DNA of 64,000 nucleotides from Gnomoniopsis sp. IMI 355080 (taxonomy: Eukaryota; Ascomycota; Sordariomycetes; Diaporthales; Gnomoniaceae), in the NCBI GenBank assembly GCA_027946555.1, contig JAPEVC010000044.1, positions 119,545 to 183,544 of the forward strand, read 5' to 3'. How positions within the stretch are numbered: position 1 is the first letter of the stretch; each line of letters opens with the position of its first letter. Shown here piece by piece: positions 1 to 13,662 of this stretch. The notes beneath the pieces were generated by a model. It was not told the DNA's origin. It ran no database searches and worked only from the letters and a program-made list of their open reading frames with translations. Position numbers and translations under genes: made by a program.

Positions 1-3000
1 ATTGGTCGACACAGATCCCATCCCTCCACGCCAACTCTAGATTGATTGGGCTTCAAATATTGCCCGCTGTGAACTGACACCTGGACAACACGGACACCTT
101 GCCTTTTCCAAAAGCTTGCATTCTGTCGAAAAGCTGACAATCCCCACTCGATGGGTAGAAAAGGTGACAAACGACCAGCTACCGATGCTTTTTTTCCTTT
201 ACTGACGTGCCTCTACCTTCTTGTCTTTGCCACGGATAGAGCTGAGCTTACTTGGTGGCTCAGGTGGGACGATTCTGACATCGTCTGGACGCATATCCAC
301 AAATGCCAGGACATGTGGCAAGAGAACAGTACTTGGTGTCACACAAAAACGTGGCAACGGACTGTGTAAACACTGCACGCGTAATTGGCGCTTGAGGGAG
401 TCAGACACTTGTTGGATCCCAGAGGCAGTCGAAGCCCGTGTTGGAGAGGAAATCATAGACGAATGGATCATCGCAAGCGCTGGGACACTTTTGCGAGGGG
501 AACGCAATGTCGACCGTAAGACCTGCCGATACCGTGAAGATACTCCCACAAAAGTGACATTGTCTATTTCTGATACGATAACTGGGACTAGGAGAGTATT
601 TTAGAGTAGGCCAAGGGTCCTCGGAAAGAGAGGCGACTCACTAGTGAGCTTCCTCCCACAACGAACCATACCTAGGTACCCACCACGGTCACGGCCAGAA
701 AACAAAACATCGAGTTTCTGGACGAGTCCGCGATGTCCAGTTTGAGAAGCGTTGCAACTAATCGCATCAAAAGAACTCACCTTCCATATTCCCTTGAAAA
801 CTTCAGTCTTTACGACACCCCCCCCCCTTTTAAGCATAGCAAGCTGGAGGGGACCGACTTTGGTGGATGCAGCAGCTGAATCCCGAAGAAGCGACAGCAC
901 TTGCGAGAGCAGGCGCTCGCAAGCCATATTGGGAACTTTTCCATAATAGGTGCAGTACGGCATGAGACCGCTCAAGGCCACAACGAAGTTCAACAAAGGC
1001 AGGATCAATCTCAGGGATATTGAGGAGTCGGCATCGCACCAAGAACTGCGAATTACGAAAAACACATACGCCGTTGGTCCCTTCCAGCTTGCCACACAAG
1101 GGCTTCGAAGCATACAAGGACCCGCAATCGTGGCAGGGACAGTCACTAAAGCGAGTCTCGGCTGAGATGAAGAACGGGATGCTGTCCCACTCCCATCTCG
1201 TTCAAGCGATTCTCCTCAACGGTTCCATTCTTGAGTGATTCAACCAAGACAGTCATGGCGTCCGCATTTTGACGTACCTGGTTTGTTCTCCTTTACCAAA
1301 AGGAGAAAAAAGGGGGTTTACCAACGAGAGCCTCAGGTCCAGGCTGTGTTAGATGACTCACTGGCAGTGCTGCGGTCTCGTCGTACCGGCGAGGGGTGCC
1401 TTCAGGTGAACAAGCCCGTACGAGAGAAGCACGTGCACAACTTCAGTCCTCATTGATCAAGCGTGCACACATACAGTATACTCGAGTACTAAAGCAATAG
1501 AAAGGCCGGAGCCTACTGAGCGACGAAGACTGCGAGGAGACGAAAGTCGTCACACAGAACCTACAGAGCGAATAAGAAAGCTGTGACTCAGCGGCTACCC
1601 AAATTGATTATCCCATTCATAAGAATTGCAAGGAGATCGCGGAACATCTGCGCAATGTGTTCAGCTCACCAGTCAAGTGCACGAAGCGACGTCACGGCGC
1701 CTTTAAGCAGCCCAGAGAAGGCATTGCGCTCTGTTGTGAAAAAGGCCCGAGGGGGTTGAAAATATCGCCACGTAGCACACATTCAATCCCGTATGACAGT
1801 AGACTTCGAAGAGACGAGCCACCACGTCGTGCGGAAGTGGGCGGATCCCAACTCATGCAGGTGGGCGTGTCCATCAGGCAGTTCACACTAGGCACCCTTA
1901 AAACTTTGTAATCGAAGCGCCGTGGGAATGAGGGACGAAACTCTCCCACCCTTCAAAGAAAGACGAGAAGGATGGTAGTGACCGCAGCCCAGCGGATTGA
2001 TCCAAGCATAACTTGGAATGTTGTCACTATGAACCTCGGACACATCCTCGATTAGCAAGCAACAGACGGATCTTGAAGGCAAATGGGCGAAGTCCTTTCC
2101 GAGAACCATCACCGATCTTCCCCAGAGGAAGCTGAATAAATTCTGGTAGACGGAACAATCTATAAGAGAATGCGGCAGAGATTTTCACCCCTTGTACACG
2201 GCACGGTGTTATGCCTGAAATGCCACGGCCTCTTTGCGCACTTGAACATGCAACAAAGTTCATTGAATACATGTTTTAGGTAGATTTTGAACAATTTAGG
2301 AGAAGAAGATAACGACTGATGCCGGATAGCTTGCTGTTGAGAGCTTTTGACTCGTCACCGGGAAGGATCTCTGGTGCTTCACAACCAAGAATAGGGGAAC
2401 GTAGACCACGGGCTGAGCGGTCGTAGCCGAGTACTAGCCACTACATTGGTAGATGATAGTAATATTTTGTAATAGGAAATGGTGATAGAACTATGTTGGC
2501 GGCAGGGACGACGAACTACATTTTCCAAGGGCTCTGGAGTCGAAGCCCGTTGGCTGCAGGGAGGTATTCTGCCTCGATAGATATGTCTAGATTCGGTTAT
2601 TGATGAATTCATAAGACACTTTGCAGACTCGAATCCAATATGTACGACGACTTGATTTCTTTAAAACTCAATGCCCCTTGACAAGGTACGATAATGTAGG
2701 AAAGTAGAAGGGTTCGAAGTCGGGAGGTATCCAGCAGCACGTTCAAATGGCTAGACGCCTGGGTAAGCACCCCAAATATGCTCACCACGTCCGCCACTGT
2801 GGAGAATTACATGCAAGATCACGAGTTCATTGTCGTATAGAACTTCGCTCACAGGCAGGACAAGTGCAGCGTGTTTGACAGCGTGAGTTTACTTTCAAAA
2901 GCACCACCTAAGGGGAAAATTGAATTTCGCCGGCGTGGCATGGCGATGTCTCGTTGTGAGTGTCCTGTTACGAATGCGTCGTCTTGCCATATTCTCCAGC

Positions 3001-6000
3001 AATCACAAGGACCTGGTGTACATCTTGTTGTCGACCTCGTATTGGTGGGCTCCTTCACTCTTCTTTTGTTTCTCATGCTCTATTGTTGTGTCCTCTTCAG
3101 CTGAGTCAAGCTTCGACCAAATTAGAGTGCTCGGGGGCTCTAATACTGGCTACACAGTCATTCCCGGTGAGCATGTCCTGATGTTAGAGATATTATCTTG
3201 TGTGGCGTTGGATCAATACTCAACTGATCTGCATATCCCCTTCAGCTCAGAACGAGTTACACCACGCCAAAGTAGCACTCAGCATTTAGGTGTGGCGACC
3301 ATGTAGAGCCAGTACCTACGGCTGAGGATGGTGCTCGCCTTGAGCCGTCGGGCTTCTCCATTCTCGAGCCCGAAGGCTATACAGCCCTATTTTGAGCGAT
3401 ACAGGCCAACCCACATCAATAAGGGATGCCATAAAAGCAGACATAACCACTGTAAAGACCGCGCACGATACGCGAATGAATTTGAGGTTGAAGATTAGAT
3501 TTGACCTCGGTGTTACTCTTACCTGACTGGCCGAAGCATTACACTTTGCATGTGTCCCGGATGATTCGAATTGCTGGCCAATAGGAAATGAAGTAAAAGC
3601 CTCATGTCTTTGGAAAGTTTCCGACTGAGGCTGAGAAAGGAGTGCAACTTGCTCGTGATGAATAGATGGCATCGCTGAAACCAGTCGAGTTATTTTTAAG
3701 GTAAACTTAGTTTCTTTCTGACACCTGCTACATAGCGAAACTGCGGAATCTCTAGATCTATTGCCCTCAGGAAACCTGCCGGGCACTGGTGGTAGGCAGG
3801 CCAGTGTTGTGCCCTCGAATGCCTAGGACAGCTCGTCTCAAACTACACCCGATCGCTAGATGGATCCCGCGCATCGATGCCCAACAGGAAAATCTACAAG
3901 AACAGCCTAGTAGCTAGATGGTTGGTAGCCAGCAAGACATGAGCTCGAACTCCTGGACAACATGCCCGACTCGGCCCGGTCAAGGTAAGATGATGCCGTT
4001 TTGGCCGTGCAAGCAAAAAGAAAACTCCCGGGATGGATCGAGAATGGTTTCCGCGGACTCGTATTGGAAGCAATCACCATATCCGCAGCGGAAATATCAG
4101 ATTCAAGAGGACTTTCTGCCAGGCGGGAAGATCAGTTCATGCAAAACGTGGTTTCGTCTCCCGCAATGATTTAGAAATTCGGGCTAGTTCGCCTGTATAG
4201 GAAGATAGAGCCGCTTCGAAGCAAAGTCGCTAATGGGACCACAATGATGATCTTGAGACGAGGCTGAGCCAGATGGATACTAGTACCGCGAGTGGCTTGT
4301 GGACTTAAACCGGGGCTAACTAACATTACACATAAGGTCAGGCCAAACTCTATAGTGCAGTAACTTTGGACGAATTATCGGGTGTAGCTTGCCGCCGTGA
4401 AAACTTGGCCCAAAGCATTTTACATTGCCAACCATCCCATACTTTGAACGCATACTGCAGGTATCGGACGTTTGCAAAACCGAAACCACGTTACCTAGGT
4501 ATTGATGAATAATTGTGATACTCTCAGCCTCTCGGCGCGTAGGTTGTGTCCGTCAGGCCGTATGGGAAGATCGCCCGCGCGCTTATCAAAGCTTCTGCTC
4601 GCGCGACAGTGGAGCCACAGTCGAGCTGGAGCCTCACTTTTTGCGGCCTGCATGCAGCACAGAACGGGTGAGATTGTACAAGTCGAAACCAAGAATGGTC
4701 TAGTACGTATTGTGACACTGGCGTCTAGACTCTACAAGAGAAAAGGGGTTACTACATTCATGGGTGATGCTCCATGAATAGCACGACCTGATGACACTGA
4801 CAGCTCTGATCTTCCGGGACAGTACCTAGGCAGGGTATTCTCGTAAGTACGAGCGTGTTTCCTTGGCTTGTAGAGACAGATGCCTTGCATTGAATGCTGT
4901 CAAGGGAGAGATTGCGGCGTAGTATCGCAGCCTGCCAGTCAAATGGAACCCGACGCATTGGCCACGCGTGACGCTATTCTTGTCATTGACGATCTGCCCA
5001 AGGATCCCAAGATCTTCGATGGAAAGCTTCAGGTACCAAGTATGCAAGGGAAGAAGGTGATTGGTTGAACTTGAGGGAGATTCTGAAAGGGGCTTGACTA
5101 CCTCCTACCTAGTGAATTGTGGCGTCGTAAGTGGTGTAGCATCCCGCAGTGTTCCCGTGAATGAGAGTTCGTGCCCAGCCAGCCTGCCAAAGCTTCGGGA
5201 GCGCAGGTGGCATAGCAAGAGGTGATGTGTGGTTGCGCTGGAATAGATAACCCGTGTCAGATTGTCAGAGCGTGCCCCTGACGAAACAAGCTGCGACACG
5301 GGCCAAACGGGCGTAACCGACCTCATGCTAGAGCCGCAACAGCATGACCAATCACGGAACCTCGCTTCAAGGATCATGCATATTTAGTGGGGCTTTGTTC
5401 AAGCAGTATCCCTGTCAGTAGCCCTTGCCACCAACCCTGTTCCGACCTCGTCCCTTGCCCACCTCCTCAACGTCTCTCCTTTCACAGCGCACCAGCCCGC
5501 CCCAACTGGAGATTGGACAGTATCTGGGCATTCAATACATCAGTACCACTGGGAGGAGCTGTCCCTTCTTGAAGCAGAAAGGCGCTCAGGTCAGGATCCG
5601 CGTCGGCATCCAGACAAGCATGGCCAAAATCGTCCGATGACCCGCTTTCGACGTTTCTACCCGGGTCGATCTGCGAATCTAGAGTTCGGCACGCGTGAAC
5701 GGCACGCCTCCAGCATGTCTCTGAGTCTGTATCATCCCACGTGGGCGATTACGACGCCGTCTCTCATCCATGCCATTGTTGGCCCATTGAACACTGCAAT
5801 ATGACCTTTGGGGGGGAGGGTGGCTTGCGTAACAGTTTGGGGTATGGCGCGTGCCTGTTCCCCGGTGTGGTCTTCTCCCGTCACAAAAGGGGGTGACAGC
5901 GACACATGATGCTCGTTCCACAGTCACAGAAACAACTGAGAGAATTTCCCGTCGGCGAGAAACAAGCTCTCAAGGTCTTTTGGTCGGTATCAACGATAAG

Positions 6001-7116
6001 CCCGACGCGTGCTTTCGAAGCCCATGCTAGCTGGAAACCAAGCGCTGCGGTGGGCCTCCAAAAGCCTTTGATCTGGTCTTGGCTAGTGTCTTTGGCAGGC
6101 GGCTAGTAGAAGTCTATTTTGATGCAAATGTTGCCCTGGAGTGCTTGGCCACACCACAGACGTCTTTCTTATCTAATCATTTTGGGGCTGGGGCATGGAC
6201 GGTTATACGGCGGCGCACTTGGCTATCCTGGTCCGGTCTGGCAGGGCTCTCAGACATGTTCGTTACACAAGCCCTGCCCCAACTGGCTCTTGGCCATCGA
6301 TCCCCAGGTGCCCTTCTCGCGTCCTGAGACTGGACCCATCTTTGCTCCTGCATCATATGCTCCACCAAGTTTCTACTTCATCCTGTTTACTATTGTCTTG
6401 CATGCAAGCAAACGCCCACAATCTCCGCCTTAGCCACTGAAGCCACTACACATCGTCCTGTCTTGTTTGGTGGGCTCCCTGCTGCCCATAGTAAACCCAT
6501 GTGCACAGCTGTTTCTCATGATACACGCGGGCCCCGTCTCAATTGTTCCTTATACCTAGCCTGGTAAGAGCCGATCGTGTCTGCTACACGGAAAATTGCT
6601 GTGACTGGGCATTGTGTTTAGGTATGATCTGCAACCATACATCCTAGTCGCTCATCTTGGCGCGCCTCATAACCCCAATTACTTCCCGCCTGTCTCCCCC
6701 CTTCCTCATGCACCTCTGTCAAAGCTCACCTAATCTTCCCTTCTCTCACCACCAAACTTAACTGCCGTCGTGCTGTTTGCTGATCAACATCGTCGCCTTC
6801 CTGTAGCGTCAGCAAACTCTCGGTCGTGTTCAGACATAGGAGATTAATAATATCTATTCGCCACAGTCTTTTCCAGTTCTTACTACCATTCAGCAGGCCC
6901 TGAATCCAATTAAGGTCGCCGGATTTCGACTATTTTGAGCATCTCCAGGTGGGAGCAGGATTGAGGACGCTTTCGAAAGAACGTGGAGGACGATCTTGAT
7001 ACGGAGGTTCAGAAGGACGGCTCTGGATTACGGTTGCAGGTGGGCCTACCAGGAGCCTGTGGACGATCTGCGCAAGACAACCGCAATCTCGGACGACAAA
7101 TATTCAAGGCCCCATC
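1..7116. other. Gene-poor 7.1 kb stretch
   Basis: I recognise no gene here. Open frames are short (the longest about 180 codons), overlap on both strands and show no family motif. A few fragments look faintly protein-like: minus strand about 830-1146, and minus 3316-3786, where a GTAAGAG donor near 3524 and a TTTACAG acceptor near 3470 resemble a fungal intron. I cannot assign either. Low-complexity tracts include a C-run near 820-830 and a G-run near 5810. The last 600 bases before 7117 are pyrimidine-rich and probably belong to the promoter and 5' leader of the downstream NADPH oxidase gene. Confidence 0.5.
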
Positions 7117-8992
7117 ATGAGTTACTACCAATACTCGGAGTCTAGCTCCCGCTACTCCGGATATGAGAAGCAGTCGGAGCGGTCAAGATGGACGCCACTC
7201 ACGAGGATGTTGTTGTCGGGTGAGATGACACAGGAGCGGCAAAAGGAACTGTCAGGCAGGGAAAAGTTCGACCGATGGATGGTGAATGAGGGTTACCGAA
7301 GAGTGTATGTCATCCTGAGGAAGTGATCGAGGATGATGAGGGTGGTTTAATTGGTGTTGGATCCCGTTAGGCTGACATGGGATACAGATTCGTCTTCGTC
7401 TTCGCTGCACTGCACGCAATGGTGTTTGCGTTTGGTTTCGTCAATTACGCTGTCAAGGATAATCTGCAGGGTGCTCGCGATACCTTTGGACCGACGTACA
7501 TGATCGCTCGAGCGGCTGCGTTGGTATTGCATTTCGATGTCGCCATGATCTTGTTCCCCGTCTGCAGGACATTCATCTCCTTGGCACGTCAAACGCCTCT
7601 GAACGGCATCATCCAATTCGACAAGAACATCACCTTCCACATTACCGTCGCATGGGCTATTTTCTTCTTCAGCTGGGTCCACACCATTGCTCACTGGAAT
7701 AACTTCGCCCAGATCTCTGCCAAGAATAACCTTGGTATCTACGGTTTCCTCCTTGCTAACCTGGTATCTGGACCCGGTTGGACAGGTTACATCATGCTCA
7801 TCGCCCTGACTAGCATGGTCATCACCAGTGTGGAGAAGACACGCCGAGCCAACTACGAGCGATTCTGGTACACGCACCACCTGTTCGTCATTTTCTTCGT
7901 ATTTTGGGCCGCTCACGGAGCTTTCTGTATGATTCAACCCGACGTTGCTCCATTCTGTATCTCGGTCGGAACTCAGGCTATTGGTGTCTTCTGGCAATAC
8001 TGGATGTACGGTGGATTCGTCTATCTGGCAGAGCGTATTGCCCGTGAGATGCGCGGACGCCACAAGACTTATATCTCGAAGGTTGTGCAGCATCCTAGCA
8101 ATGTGTGCGAGATTCAAATCAAGAAGGAGCACACCAAGACCAGGGCTGGCCAGTACATCTTCTTCAACTGCCCTGAAGTGTCGATCTGGCAGTACCACCC
8201 GTTCACTCTGACCAGCGCTCCCGAGGAGGACTACATTTCGATCCACGTCCGTATGGTTGGTGACTTCACTCGCTCGTTGGCCAAGGCGCTTGGTTGCGAG
8301 TTTGATAAGAAGGCCGCAGGTTCCAACGTGGTGGGAGTCAACAGCGACAACAGCGATGTGGACCCCGCTCTCCGCCGTGTCCTCCCCCGGGTCTATGTCG
8401 ATGGTCCATTCGGTTCCGCCTCCGAGGATGTTTTCAAATATGAGGTAGCAATGCTCGTCGGAGCTGGTATCGGTGTCACCCCTTTCGCCTCCATCCTCAA
8501 GTCTATCTGGTACCGGATGAACTACCCGCAGAGCAAGACCCGTCTTACCAAGGTGTACTTCTTCTGGGTCTGCCGTGACTTTGGCTCCTTCGAGTGGTTC
8601 CGTTCCTTGTTGCTGGCCATCGAGGCCCAGGACGTCGACCAGCGCATCGAAATTCACACGTACTTGACCGCGAAGATAAAAGCCGACGACGCGACCAACA
8701 TTATGATCAACGACGCCAACGCCGACAAGGACACGATCACTGGTCTGCGTGCGCCGACGAACTTTGGCCGACCGAACTGGGACATGATTTTCAGGGGTAT
8801 CAGGAAGCTGCACGCACCTGCTGAGGCTGGTGTGTTCTTCTGTGGACCCAAGGGATTGGGCAGTGCATTGCACGTCTACTGCAACAAGTACAGTGAACCT
8901 GGGTATGTCAATTCCTCACTGCTTTCACTTGCTGCTGTAATGCTAATCAAAATCACAGGTTTAATTTCGTCTGGGGCAAAGAGAACTTCTAG
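7117..8992 (+). CDS. noxB: NADPH oxidase, NoxB (Nox2) type
   Basis: Superoxide-generating membrane flavocytochrome that passes electrons from NADPH through FAD and two hemes to oxygen. In filamentous fungi NoxB acts in ascospore germination and penetration structures. Model join(7117..7304, 7388..8902, 8959..8992) gives 578 aa; both introns are GTATGT...CAG/ACAG, and the last exon restores the conserved C-terminal GFNFVWGKENF. An approximately 60-residue hydrophilic N-terminus precedes six membrane spans. Heme-ligand His pairs sit near 147/161 and 226/239 with gp91phox spacing. FAD motif HPFTLTSAPEE is near 333, NADPH motifs GAGIGVTPF near 421 and CGPKG near 548. The N-terminal extension and the sequence around it favour NoxB over NoxA, which lacks the extension. 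All key residues seen are intact. A 508-codon antisense frame is a codon-bias shadow. Confidence 0.96.
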
Positions 8993-11900
8993 ACAACCCA
9001 CGTCGAGGCGATTTCCTTCATCTCTTGCATCAATGATATCCAAGCACGGACAACAAGCACCTCAGAGGAAGATGGTGCACTTCTCCCGTTTCTTTATTCT
9101 GAATCGACGCGCCGGGCGCAAAGTCAAGCCTTGCTTGGGACGGTGGGCACTGGGGAACGGGCTTTGGACGTTTCGGGACGTATAATAAGATACCGGCCTT
9201 CAATCTGGGAGCTCCCACACCTTTTTCCTCTCTCGCAGAACGCTGAGCCGGGTAGTTTCTATGGAGGTTGGCTGGTGATCATAGTTTAGTGAAGATTGAT
9301 GGGAAACGAAGACAAACGATCTACGAGAGCTGTCGTCGTAGGCACGATGAGCTAGGTGGGCAGGAAAAGAAAAAAAAGAAGCTATTGCGTTCTTTTTGGA
9401 CGGACGTGGAGAGGCCATTGCATAGCTTTCTGGTGTAATATTCTAGATTTTAGCGGTCGAATATGTCCCGCTGAATGCGGTTGACTTTGGCACACCACGA
9501 TACTTGTTTTTTTCCTGCTATAAAATTTAGATACGTACATAACCTAACTGCTCAACCCATCTGACGGATGAACATTTTTGGCCTTGCCTGTACCAAGCGG
9601 CAAGTAGTAGACAACTAGATGTACTAGTGTACCTCAAACCTTGCAGAGCTCCTCAAGGCAAAGCCCTTGTCTCAATCTCCTCGTTCGTCTCAACTCTAGG
9701 GATGTTGTTTACATAGGTATGAGTCTAACTCGACAAGACTGACGCGTGCTAAGAAAACTTATTTGTCTCTCTCTATGGTGTCGACCAAGTGACCGCATCT
9801 GGTGCTCTCAGTTCACCACGCCAGCGCATCGAACTCAAACACTGCCACGAGAAGAGCTTCGGCACAACCCGAGCGAATAGATCGATTGATCACAATCACT
9901 ATCCACATTCCGTGCCCGGCATTCCCGAGTCCAGGCGCGGGCCGTCCGGCGCCAAGTAGAGGATGTGAGGTGATCGAAACGCGAATGGTCACGGATCAGA
10001 GCAAAATCGGACCACTTTCTCGGCTTTCCGCGCTTAGGACCTGTTTGGGCGTAGTGTCTTTTTTTTTTCTTCATTGCTTCAGTAGACTTATGTGGCAACA
10101 TCTGCTTGGGTTCTGTTTCTTAGACGGGGGAAACAATCTTGGCTATGGCCGAGATGTATACCTAAACGGGGAAAAGTTGGACACCCTAGGCGAGTTAGGA
10201 CAAGTTCTTGAGAGACTGGTTCTTCCCATGTGGCAACAAAGTATGTCGATTTACTTTACCGTGAGTAAGAGCCAAGAAACTTGGCTTGACAGCCTTTGCG
10301 GGCTTGTGTCGTTGAAATCAAAGTTGGGCCGCGGCGTGGAAACTTTCTTTGTATGGCGATGCTATTGACGTGGCTACATACATAGTACAAGTGCCTACGT
10401 GCTATGGTCGATAGAAAGGGCAAAGTTTAGAAGAGTTTCTACGAGCACAAGAGCATCCAACTATGCGTGAACTACCGGAATGTATGTATAGTAGCAGCCA
10501 AAGGGGGGCCATCATTCATGATAGCCTCGTCGTGCCAATTGGGACTAGCGCGCTTTCGTGCACAGAAACGATCTGTCGTTAGACTTAGATTTGTTTGTTT
10601 CCTCCACTACGTACGAAAGCATACTTTCCACAAGATTATTTGACTCATTTATATTGATGTCCCAGTTCCCAAACTCAAGTATGTTTATTGTGAAAGTCTG
10701 AAAATGTTAGCTTTACACATAGAAAACACATATGATGCTGCTCAGTGCTGGCCTACCTGCTACAGGTAGGTATTTTATATGTTTCTACCGCCGGAAATAG
10801 AAAAGATTCCTCTGCTTAAAAAATCATCGAAGGAAGGAGCGCACTTATGATCTTTACCTGAACAAACGTAGACGCCCTTCAGGAAAAGACATCAATAGCA
10901 CAGTATCGTAGAATTGTATTTCCACCGCACAATGTTCTCAATCAAAAATTGAGCAATACGAGCAGTGAATTGTACAATTTCTTAAGGTTTTTGTGAAGAG
11001 CAGGACTTCCGCAACCGCGTATTCCCTACAAGAGTCCCCTTTATCGACACTTTTCGTTGCTTGGGCATTTTTGTCCAAGTGCTTGACTTTCTCTGCCCGT
11101 GATATATTAGCAGTACGGTTAGGCAAAATCATAATCCGAAGGGGCCTATGAGCTCTGACAACATCTCACAGTGTGGGATCATCTCGATCCATGATTCCAA
11201 CAGCTGCTGTGTGATGGGTTGACACCGATATTAGGATGATGCTCAGCCCGAAAATTCCCTCTTCGAACGTAACGAACTGTCTGAGTTGCCCTCGTTTGAA
11301 CTTTGACTCTCGATCCATGACGTTTCGTCGCAAAAAGCATAGGCAGTAGGGCTGGAAATGATAGAATCTATGCTAAAGCACGAATCATCTCACTTCTCAA
11401 AGTCCAACCATCCAAATTCGGTATTTTCTTAATCCGAAGGTTTCGTTGGAGGGATCACGGTAGTGAAGAAGCCGAACTGCTCAGTGCAAACCTCGCTATA
11501 AAGGCATGAACGCCTTCAACAACAAGGTTTTCGACCTTGAAGTCATGAAATGACCCAATACGGTATACAAGGACATTGAGATGAGTTTCAGCAAAAGGGG
11601 CGGAAAGCTGGAGAACCCCTACTAGTTCAACTTAAAGTTATGGAGGCACCCATGCTCGCTGCATCGGCCTCAGCCATAAGGCTGAAACCTGGGATCTGCG
11701 GCTCTCTGCGTCGCACCTGGCCACCAGCTAAACCTCTTGCGGAACCAAAGATGTCGCTGTACAAACCCACATCGAGCACAAAAAAGATCCGAAGTCTATC
11801 CCAATTTCGTGCGATGACGCGAGGGTTCTCTGCCTCGGCAGAGATGGAGAAACCCCCAGGCAGAATGAAGCTTTGCTGGAAGTACATGGGATGCATAGTC

Positions 11901-12616
11901 CAAGGCCAAAAGGCCCGGCCCGCCGCTTGGTTCCGGTCACCCAATCGCATACTCTCCTCACTGGCCGCTTGCACTGTTACGACAACCCTTTACCCTTGTG
12001 AGACGTTCTGCATTGTCTTCCGTGCGAGGAACTGTCGTACGTCTGTGATGTTCGTCTTGAAAATTGCCATTATGGCTACCCTGGAGTAAGTCCAAGACTG
12101 AGGATAACCTCGAAGTGTGGTGGAAAACGGTGTATGGAAAAGTGTGCTCGACGTGGCCTTTGGGGGTTGGTAGACGGCATCTCAACTTTAATGAGTTGAG
12201 GATCATGATCTGCAACCAGAACAAACATAACCATTATCAGGGACTGCGGCAGACAATATGATCATACGGATCCACAGGATCGGTTTTCATCCCAACTCCT
12301 GAGCCAGTCTTTTCTTCGCATAACCCTTGTACAAATACCCAGTGCTGATCTTGATCTGCATGATTTAGCCATTTCTCTCCTCCTTCATCTTTGTCACACT
12401 ATCATTCTCTTAAGCGCTGTGCTGCTGCTGTTGTTGAAGCCTCTGTGAGGCCAGCCATTCCTTTTTGCAAGTTCTGTGAACTGCATCCAGTCTTTTCCAC
12501 AACAACACACGACGTTGGCAGAACCAAATCACAACCGACCAATTTCTCAACATTATAATCACGTCTAATCCATCAGCCAAGAACGCCAAGATATATACCA
12601 GACCCAAGAAGACAGT
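8993..12616. other. Intergenic, no supported gene
   Basis: No convincing gene. A plus-strand frame at 9802-10368 opens on GTG, has no early ATG and no motif. Overlapping frames on both strands at 11627-12089 look moderately protein-like, especially the minus strand with runs such as NITDVRQFLARK, but are broken by stops and frame changes. This may be a decayed gene that I cannot name. A short perfect inverted repeat, CCTACCTG/CAGGTAGG with a 3-nt loop, lies at 10752-10770. Confidence 0.45.
10752..10770. repeat. Short perfect inverted repeat
   Basis: CCTACCTG, loop CTA, CAGGTAGG: an 8-bp perfect stem. The half-site belongs to the TACCTAGGTA-like family that recurs in intergenic DNA of this window. 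Function unknown. Confidence 0.5.
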
Positions 12617-13662
12617 ATGAAGGCCATCACTGCCATTATCACGGCCTTGGGCGTCGTTTCTGTCGCCGCAGTGCCAGCAGCAACAGGCAACGGGGCATGC
12701 GTACCTCCTGCAAGCACGGCATCCTGTACGACAACAATTCTCACGGTCCTCGCGACGGGAGCTGCTGCTACTGCGCCCTCGAATACACCAGCTGCCAATG
12801 CAGCACCTGCCAACCGAAGTATGTTCCCCAACTCCTCATCTCCAGGTCCTGCCAATGATTCAAGCCCAGCCCGCTGACACAAAAGACAGACAACTGAACC
12901 ACAAGCACCGGATCAAACGTCCAAAAGTTCACAGGCACTCTCGGTGGCCCTCCACCACCCGTCATCTCTGGCTCTGGCGATCGTCCTTTCTCAGTCAATG
13001 GTGACACCTTCGTTGGCGTCAGCGCGGCACTCGGGCGCTCCTGTGACATACAACACAATACCTGTGCCAACGCAGCCAATGCAGGCACCATCTCAGCCGA
13101 GGTCTCGGACTGCGACGACCAAAATACACAATGTCACGCGGCCAACAATCTCAAAAAGCGCCTTAGCCTCGACGCGCGCCGTGCCTCTTCACCAGCTTCC
13201 TCTGTGATGATGATGATGACCGAACGCGCGACCCTCGACCTAGGCAGCTGCTCCGATGCCAGCATCGTGTTTGGCGAGGGCATCGACGGCCGCAACACGG
13301 CGGCGTTTGTCCCCGCGAACCAGCAAGACTTTGACCACGGGTCGGCGCTCAACATCGGCGTCGTTGCGGGCTTCATCTGCCAGCGTCTCGATAGCCCGTG
13401 CAATGCACCGGCGGATACGCAGGCTTCCTGTGCGCAGGCGAGCGCGGCGGCTGTGGCGGTGACACAGGACCAAGGGGCTGCGGATGCGTGGAATGCGATC
13501 ATGGGAAATGGTGGTGGTGCAGCTGCTGGAGGATCATCGAATGTGGGTGCCTCGGGGCCGACAGCGGCTTCGGTGCCAGAGGCTGTGATCACACCTGCGC
13601 CGGCATTGGCCGCTATGCCTTCGCCGGCAGTACAGTTGATGACTTTTTCATCTTGTTCATGA
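12617..13662 (+). CDS. Secreted protein of unknown function
   Basis: Opens with a typical signal peptide (MKAITAIITALGVVSVAAVPA), followed by an Ala/Thr/Pro-rich linker. The downstream frame (12898-13662) carries a Cys-containing core with GDRPFSVNGDTF, DLGSCSDASIVFEG-like text and GSALNIGVVAGFICQRL. This pattern is recalled from a widespread family of uncharacterised secreted proteins of filamentous fungi. One intron is required between the two frames. The only phase-consistent GT...AG pair I find is 12819..12934 (donor GTATGT, acceptor TTCACAG), giving join(12617..12818, 12935..13662) and 309 aa. That model drops residues TGSNVQKFTG just upstream, which look coding and may belong to the family, so the junction is uncertain. 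A Met run (MMMMM) sits mid-protein. No GPI-like tail is visible. Confidence 0.75.

Noticed and set aside
2705..2725. GGTTCGAAGTC resembling a tRNA B box
   Set aside because: No matching A box, acceptor stem or anticodon arm could be drawn around it.
7347..8873. 508-codon open frame antisense to noxB
   Set aside because: It mirrors the codon bias of the noxB exon, has no family motif and covers the opposite strand of a certain gene.
9802..10368. 188-codon plus-strand frame
   Set aside because: Opens on GTG, has no ATG for 180 bases, contains a poly-T-encoded Phe run and no motif.
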